This document shows positions 59,145-64,000 of a stretch of 64,000 nucleotides of DNA, piece after piece. Below the pieces are notes generated by a model. The model was given only the letters and a program-made list of their open reading frames with translations. It searched no databases and was not told the origin of the DNA. The stretch's first letter is position 1. Every line of letters begins with the position of its first letter. Made by a program: the position numbers and the translations under genes. Location of the stretch: positions 62,001 to 126,000 of the forward strand of contig JADCFQ010000022.1 of the NCBI GenBank assembly GCA_020249435.1, in the 5' to 3' direction. Source of the DNA: Roseomonas sp. (GTDB lineage: Bacteria; Pseudomonadota; Alphaproteobacteria; Acetobacterales; Acetobacteraceae).

Positions 59145-60986
59145 TCAGGCGGCGTCAACCTCGGGCGCTGCCTCCACCGCAGCCGGCGCGGCGGGACGAC
59201 GCGGGCGCGGGATCGGGATCAGCATGAAGGCCGGCACCAAATCACCGAACCCCTGCACGGGCGGGCCAAGGTCATCGCGCCGGTCACGGTTGCGATAATC
59301 GCGATCCTGGCGCGGTGCCTCACGTTCACGCGGCGGCAGGTCACGCATGGCGGCTTCACGCAGCGCGAATTCGCTTGGCTGCGCATCACGGTCGCGCCGC
59401 GGCGCGCGATCACGCCTATTTGCGTCGCGGCCTTCCTGCGCTTCGGGGCGCGGGCGGCGTTCTGGGCGCTCCCGCCGGGCGGGGGCCTCAGCCGAAATTT
59501 CTTCCGGCGCTTCCGGGCGCGGCGCGCGGTCCGGCGCATCACGGCGGCCACGTTCCGGCCGCCCCCGCCCGCCATCGCGGCGATCCGGCCGACGCGCTGG
59601 GCCAGCGCGGCCACGGCCCCGCCTGGTGGAGGTCAGCGCTTCCTGAATCTCCGCTTCCGTCACCGGCTCCAGCCCTTCGATATCCAGAAGCGGGATCGGT
59701 TTGCCGGTCAGTTTTTCGATGGCGGCGACATTCTTCGCATCATCGGCGGTTGCGATCGTATAGGCATGGCCTTCTCGCCCCGCGCGACCGGTGCGGCCAA
59801 TGCGATGCACGTAATCTTCCGAATGAAAGGGCACATCGAAATTGAACACATGCGAAAGCCCGCCAATGTCAAGCCCGCGTGCGGCGACATCGGAACAGAC
59901 CAGCAGCTGCAATTCATCCGCCTTGAAGGCATTAAGGGTGGCGAAGCGCTGGCTTTGATCCATATCGCCATGCAAGGCGCCCACGCTGAAGCCATGCTTC
60001 TTCAGCGATTTGTACAGGATATCCACTTCGATCTTGCGATTGCAAAAAATCAGCGCATTGGTCACCTGTTCGCGCCGGATCAGCCGGCGCAACGCCTCGC
60101 GCTTGTCAAAAGGCTGCACGTAAGCAAGGCCCGTCGTGATCGTGGTCGCGACCGAAGCCGGGCGGGCTACCGTGATTTCCTTCGGGTTGGACAGGAAAGC
60201 ATCCGCGAGGCGCCGGATTTCCGGCGCCATTGTCGCGCTGAAGAACAGGGTTTGGCGGAGCGGCGGCAGCATGGAAACAATGCGCTCCACATCCGGAATG
60301 AAGCCCATATCGAGCATCCGGTCCGCTTCATCAATCACCAGCACCTTGCAATCGGCGAGCAGCACACGGCCACGATCAAAAAGATCAAGCAGGCGGCCGG
60401 GGGTCGCGATCAGCACATCCACGCCCTTTTCCAGCACATCGCGCTGGTCATTCATGCTCTCACCGCCGATCAGCAGCGCGTGGTTCAGCTTCAGATATTT
60501 GCCGTATTTCTCGAAATTCTCGGCAACCTGCAACGCAAGCTCGCGGGTTGGTTCCAGGATCAGGCTGCGCGGCATGCGTGCCTTGGCGCGTGAACCAGTC
60601 AGGATATCGAGCATGGGCAGCACGAAGGATGCGGTCTTGCCCGTGCCGGTTTGCGCGCAACCCAGCACATCGCGGCCCATCAGCACATGCGGGATGGCCT
60701 GTTCCTGAATGGGCGTTGGGTGGCGATAGCCCGATTCCGTCACCGCCTTCACGATTTCCTCAGACAAGCCAATGGAATCGAAAGTGGCGCGGTCTTCTTC
60801 CGGGATGGGCAGCACCTCGGGCGCGGATTCCGCCACTTCCGGGGCGGCTTCCGCGGCCGGCGCTTCGGCCAGCGGGGCTTCTTCGGCTGGCGCGGCTTCA
60901 GACATTGCGGGCGCCGGGGGAAGGGTTTGCGGTTCGCTTGGGACAGCCTCGGTGGCGGTCACTTCAGTATTTTCGTTCAACTTCAA
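59145..60986 (-). CDS. DEAD-box ATP-dependent RNA helicase (RhlE-like)
   Basis: A 613-residue helicase: Q-motif (GYRHPTPIQEQ), motif I AQTGTGKT, II DEADRMLDMGF, III SAT, VI HRIGRTGRAGR. An acidic, Ala/Pro/Glu-rich N-terminal extension of about 60 residues precedes the core and a long Arg/Asp/Gly-rich tail follows it (about 450-585), ending VQGFGDLVPAFMLIPIPRP. The RGR/RDR-rich tail probably binds RNA. RhlE-like helicases act in ribosome assembly, mRNA decay and cold tolerance. Start is TTG 60986 with a weak ribosome site; ATG 60905 is a possible alternative. Confidence 0.93.
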   Translation of the reverse strand: MKLNENTEVTATEAVPSEPQTLPPAPAMSEAAPAEEAPLAEAPAAEAAPEVAESAPEVLPIPEEDRATFDSIGLSEEIVKAVTESGYRHPTPIQEQAIPHVLMGRDVLGCAQTGTGKTASFVLPMLDILTGSRAKARMPRSLILEPTRELALQVAENFEKYGKYLKLNHALLIGGESMNDQRDVLEKGVDVLIATPGRLLDLFDRGRVLLADCKVLVIDEADRMLDMGFIPDVERIVSMLPPLRQTLFFSATMAPEIRRLADAFLSNPKEITVARPASVATTITTGLAYVQPFDKREALRRLIRREQVTNALIFCNRKIEVDILYKSLKKHGFSVGALHGDMDQSQRFATLNAFKADELQLLVCSDVAARGLDIGGLSHVFNFDVPFHSEDYVHRIGRTGRAGREGHAYTIATADDAKNVAAIEKLTGKPIPLLDIEGLEPVTEAEIQEALTSTRRGRGRAGPARRPDRRDGGRGRPERGRRDAPDRAPRPEAPEEISAEAPARRERPERRPRPEAQEGRDANRRDRAPRRDRDAQPSEFALREAAMRDLPPREREAPRQDRDYRNRDRRDDLGPPVQGFGDLVPAFMLIPIPRPRRPAAPAAVEAAPEVDAA

Positions 60987-61197
60987 TCGCTTTCTAGGCC
61001 CGCGCTATCAGCGCTTGGCGGTGGGTGCGGGAAAGGCCGAGCCCCGGCGGGGCGCGCATGCCGGGGCCGGCGGATCCGGCCCGCCTTACCGCGAGCGCGC
61101 CCCCTATGCGCCCATACCGCGCCGGAATCAAGGATTTCCGTTGCCTTGGGTGGGGCTTGCCTGGACGGTTGCGCCGCTGCGGGGATAGTTTCCGTCC

Positions 61198-61896
61198 ATG
61201 GCTCAGGACGAAACGCTTTTATTGCTCCCCGGCATGCTCTGCGATGCCCGGCTCTGGCGCGACCAGATCGAAGCCTTCAGCGCCTCCCGCCGGGTCGTGG
61301 TCGCTTGCCTGACCGGGTATGACAGCATCGCTGCCATGGCGGAAGCCGCCCTTGCCGGGCTCGATGGGCCATTGGCCGTTGCAGGGCTTTCCATGGGGGG
61401 TCATGTGGCGCTGGAAGTGATCCGCCGCGCGCCGGGCCAAGTCACGCGCTTGGCGCTATTCGACAATTCGGCCCGCGCGGATACGCCGGAACAGACCGAA
61501 CATCGGCGCGGATTGCTCACCCTTGCCCAGACCGGGCGTTTTCGCGGCGTGACGCCACGCCTGCTGCCCATGCTGGTGCATCCTTCCCGCCTGAATGGCC
61601 CCCTCGCGGCAGAGGTGATGGCCATGGCGGAACGGGTTGGGCGTGACGCTTTCCTCCGCCAGCAAACCGCGATCATGGGGCGCGTCGACTCCCGGCCCGA
61701 TTTGCCCGCTATCCGCGCGAGAACGCTGGTGGCGGTAGGCGAGGATGATTTGCTGACACCGCCCCACCTCGCTGAGGAAATGGCCGCTGCCATTCCGGGC
61801 GCGCGCTTGGTCCGCTTCGCCGGTTCGGGCCATTTGCCGAGCATGGAAGTGCCGGAAGCGGTGAATGCGGCGATGGCCGAATGGTTGGCCGACTAG
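61198..61896 (+). CDS. Alpha/beta-fold hydrolase
   Basis: A 232-residue hydrolase. The nucleophile elbow is GLSMGGHVALEV (Ser in G-x-S-x-G), the acid lies in VAVGEDDLLTPPHLA, and the His is in GSGHLPSMEVPEAV. An oxyanion-hole GMLCD occurs near the N-terminus (LLLPGMLCDARLW). It belongs to the large soluble carboxylesterase/lactonase group with no specific substrate. It is alone between the DEAD helicase and acnA, convergent with acnA across a shared hairpin. Confidence 0.88.
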   Translation: MAQDETLLLLPGMLCDARLWRDQIEAFSASRRVVVACLTGYDSIAAMAEAALAGLDGPLAVAGLSMGGHVALEVIRRAPGQVTRLALFDNSARADTPEQTEHRRGLLTLAQTGRFRGVTPRLLPMLVHPSRLNGPLAAEVMAMAERVGRDAFLRQQTAIMGRVDSRPDLPAIRARTLVAVGEDDLLTPPHLAEEMAAAIPGARLVRFAGSGHLPSMEVPEAVNAAMAEWLAD

Positions 61897-61900
61897 GCAC

Positions 61901-61938
61901 AAAAAAAGCGCGGCCCTTTCGGCACCGCGCTTCTTTCG
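61901..61938. terminator. Bidirectional terminator between hydrolase and acnA
   Basis: An 8-bp stem AAGCGCGG / CCGCGCTT (61906-61913 and 61925-61932) with an 11-base loop is preceded by A7 and followed by CTTTC, so it can end transcription from both sides. It begins five bases after the hydrolase stop and lies 15 bp before the acnA stop. Confidence 0.75.
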
Positions 61939-61952
61939 CTTACAGCCCTAAA

Positions 61953-64000
61953 TCACGCCGCCTTTGCCATCCCGCGCAGCACGTAATGCAGGATGCCGCC
62001 ATTCTTGTAGTATTCCACCTCATCGGCGGTATCCACACGGCACAGCACCTCGGTCTTCACGGTGGACCCATCGGCGCGGGTGATGACAACATCCATCATC
62101 ATGCGCGGCGAAAGCTTTTCCACGCCCAGGATGTCAATCTTCTCATCGCCCGTGAGGCCAAGGCTCTGGCGGCTTTCGCCTTCCTTAAACACCAAGGGCA
62201 GCACGCCCATGCCGACCAGGTTTGAACGATGGATACGCTCAAAACTTTCGGCAATCACGGCCTTGATGCCAAGCAGATAGGTACCCTTCGCCGCCCAATC
62301 GCGTGAAGATCCCGTGCCATATTCCTTGCCGCCAATCACCACCAGCGGCACGCCTTCATTCTTGTAGCGCATCGCCGTGGTGTAGATCGGCGCCACATCA
62401 CCCGAAGGGTAATGCTTGGAAATGCCACCTTCCACGCCGGGCACCATTTCATTGCGGATGCGCGGATTGGCGAAGGTGCCGCGCATCATCACCTGATGGT
62501 TGCCGCGCCGCGCGCCATAGCTGTTGAAATCCGCCTGACGCACCTGGTGTTCCAGCAGATATTCACCCGCCGGCGACGCCTTCCGGATATTCCCCGCCGG
62601 CGAGATATGGTCGGTGGTGATAGAATCCGCGAGCTGCGCCAGGATGCGCGCCCCCTTCACATCACCCACCGGCTTCGGGTCCGCCGTCATGCCTTCAAAG
62701 TAAGGAGGGTTCTGCACATAGGTGCTGCCCGAATTCCAGCGATAGGTATCGCTGCCGGCTTCAACGCGAATGGCCTGCCATTGCGTCGGACCCTTGAAGA
62801 CATCGCCATAACGCTCCTGGAACATCTCACGCGTCACAGCGGCGTGAACGGTATCGTTCACTTCCTTCTGCGTCGGCCAGATATCCTTGAGGTAGACCGG
62901 CTGGCCATCACGGCCCGTGCCAATCGGTTCTTTCGTCAAATCCTTGCGGATCGTGCCAGCCAGCGCATAGGCCACCACCAGCGGCGGCGAGGCAAGGTAA
63001 TTCGCGCGCACATTGGCATGCACACGGCCTTCGAAATTGCGATTGCCCGACAGCACCGAAACGCCGACCAGCTTGTTGTTTTCAATCGCATCCACAATGG
63101 CATCCGGCAGCGGGCCGGAATTGCCGATGCAGGTGGTGCAGCCATAGCCCACCGTCTGGAAGCCAAGCGCATCCAGATGCGGCGTCAGCCCGGCCTTGTT
63201 CAGATATTCCGTCACCACCTGAGACCCAGGCGCGAGCGAGGTCTTCACCCAAGGCTTCGCCGTCAGGCCCTTTTCCACCGCCTTCTTCGCAACCAGGCCG
63301 GCTGCCACCAGCACATAAGGGTTCGATGTATTGGTGCAGGAAGTGATGGCCGCAATCACAACATCGCCATGGCCGAGGTCATAATTCGCCCCTTCCACCG
63401 GCACGCGCAAATCCGCCTGATCGCCCGGCACACCCATGGTGCCCGCCGCCAAATCCTTGAGGAAGGCTGGCGCAGCATTGCTGAGTGCGACCCGATCCTG
63501 CGGCCGCTTCGGCCCCGCCATGGAAGGTTCAACGGTGCTCAGGTCCAGTTCCAGCGTATCGGTGAAGACCGGATCAGGCGCGCCCGCTTCGCGGAACATG
63601 CCCTGCGCCTTCAAATACTCGCGCGTCAGGTTGATGCGATGCTCATCACGGCCAGAAAGGCGCAGATATTCGAGCGTCGTGTCATCCACCGGGAAGAAGC
63701 CGCAAGTCGCGCCATATTCGGGCGCCATATTGCCAATGGTCGCACGATCCGCGAGCGGCAGGTGCGCCAAACCAGGGCCGAAGAATTCAACGAACTTGCC
63801 GACCACGCCCTTCTTGCGGAGCATTTGCGTGACCGTCAGCACCAGATCGGTCGCCGTCACGCCTTCCTTCACGGAACCGGTCAGCTTGAAGCCAATCACA
63901 TCGGGGATCAGCATGGCAATCGGCTGGCCGAGCATGGCGGCTTCCGCTTCAATGCCACCGACACCCCAGCCCAGCACGCCAAGGCCATTCACCATGGTCG
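61953..64000 (-). CDS. acnA: Aconitate hydratase A, 5' end outside window
   Basis: The C-terminal ~680 residues of AcnA, which interconverts citrate and isocitrate in the TCA cycle. Recognisable blocks are [53 protein letters not shown], the 4Fe-4S ligands in CTNTSNP and [11 protein letters not shown], and the swivelling domain with [12 protein letters not shown]. The normal protein is near 890-900 residues, so about 210 residues lie beyond 64000. The reading frame is open to the edge. Confidence 0.97.
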   Translation of the reverse strand, partial: TMVNGLGVLGWGVGGIEAEAAMLGQPIAMLIPDVIGFKLTGSVKEGVTATDLVLTVTQMLRKKGVVGKFVEFFGPGLAHLPLADRATIGNMAPEYGATCGFFPVDDTTLEYLRLSGRDEHRINLTREYLKAQGMFREAGAPDPVFTDTLELDLSTVEPSMAGPKRPQDRVALSNAAPAFLKDLAAGTMGVPGDQADLRVPVEGANYDLGHGDVVIAAITSCTNTSNPYVLVAAGLVAKKAVEKGLTAKPWVKTSLAPGSQVVTEYLNKAGLTPHLDALGFQTVGYGCTTCIGNSGPLPDAIVDAIENNKLVGVSVLSGNRNFEGRVHANVRANYLASPPLVVAYALAGTIRKDLTKEPIGTGRDGQPVYLKDIWPTQKEVNDTVHAAVTREMFQERYGDVFKGPTQWQAIRVEAGSDTYRWNSGSTYVQNPPYFEGMTADPKPVGDVKGARILAQLADSITTDHISPAGNIRKASPAGEYLLEHQVRQADFNSYGARRGNHQVMMRGTFANPRIRNEMVPGVEGGISKHYPSGDVAPIYTTAMRYKNEGVPLVVIGGKEYGTGSSRDWAAKGTYLLGIKAVIAESFERIHRSNLVGMGVLPLVFKEGESRQSLGLTGDEKIDILGVEKLSPRMMMDVVITRADGSTVKTEVLCRVDTADEVEYYKNGGILHYVLRGMAKAA

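Noticed and set aside
60651-61312. Plus-strand frames between helicase and hydrolase
   Set aside because: They are antisense to the helicase N-terminus or have GC-driven composition with no homology features.

Overview
The window is GC-rich, densely coded bacterial DNA. Its gene content points to an alphaproteobacterium, most likely a Rhodospirillales/Acetobacteraceae (Roseomonas-like) heterotroph. This is inferred from type-2 ArgC, a class I PHA synthase, several 'Bug' (tripartite tricarboxylate) binding proteins, the hemD–COG4223–hemY set, a ComEC with no visible nuclease motif, and family-4 uracil-DNA glycosylase. No 16S rRNA or other direct marker is present. I found no tRNA, rRNA, CRISPR array, prophage or transposase.

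Layout. 1-6.8 kb is a catabolic block: the 5' part of a TRAP binding protein, two SDRs, an unexported NMT1-like binding protein, an M20 amidohydrolase, an NAD(P)-binding protein and an IlvD/EDD-type dehydratase. 6.9-12.1 kb holds rplM-rpsI, argC, a gamma carbonic anhydrase-like protein, an AMP-forming acyl-CoA synthetase and a ketopantoate reductase-like protein. A small orphan protein with unusual base composition (12.2-12.9 kb) precedes hom and a class I aminotransferase. 15.5-21.6 kb holds a proline-rich lipoprotein, phaC, an SDR / two-helix protein / FAH hydrolase / YdhR-like run, and gltX. 21.7-28.9 kb holds comEC, two intergenic palindromes, a TauE/SafE-like protein, uracil-DNA glycosylase, ETF-ubiquinone oxidoreductase, a GST and a Bug protein. 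29-31.4 kb holds two tandem OmpA-like paralogues.

The most coherent accessory system spans 31.7-41.4 kb. A six-gene minus-strand operon (iolG, SDR, inositol-monophosphatase-family enzyme, then binding protein, fused permease and ATPase of an Afu/Fbp-type ABC importer) is divergent from iolD-iolE. The arrangement suggests import of a phosphorylated substrate, plausibly an inositol phosphate, then dephosphorylation and inositol catabolism. The other iol genes (A, B, C) are not in the window.

41.4-46.4 kb is a housekeeping run (rlmJ, gpsA, hemD, COG4223, hemY). 46.4-51.3 kb holds an RraA-family protein, a LigI-like amidohydrolase, a nitroreductase, a dihydroorotase-family enzyme, a 53-bp tandem repeat and a threonine dehydratase-like enzyme. 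51.3-55.4 kb carries class Ia ribonucleotide reductase, with nrdB and nrdA separated by a Bug gene and two NrdR-box-like sites exactly 32 bp apart upstream of nrdA. The right end holds another Bug gene, an RlmD-like methyltransferase, glutaryl-CoA dehydrogenase, a DEAD-box helicase, an alpha/beta hydrolase and the 3' part of acnA, which runs off the window.
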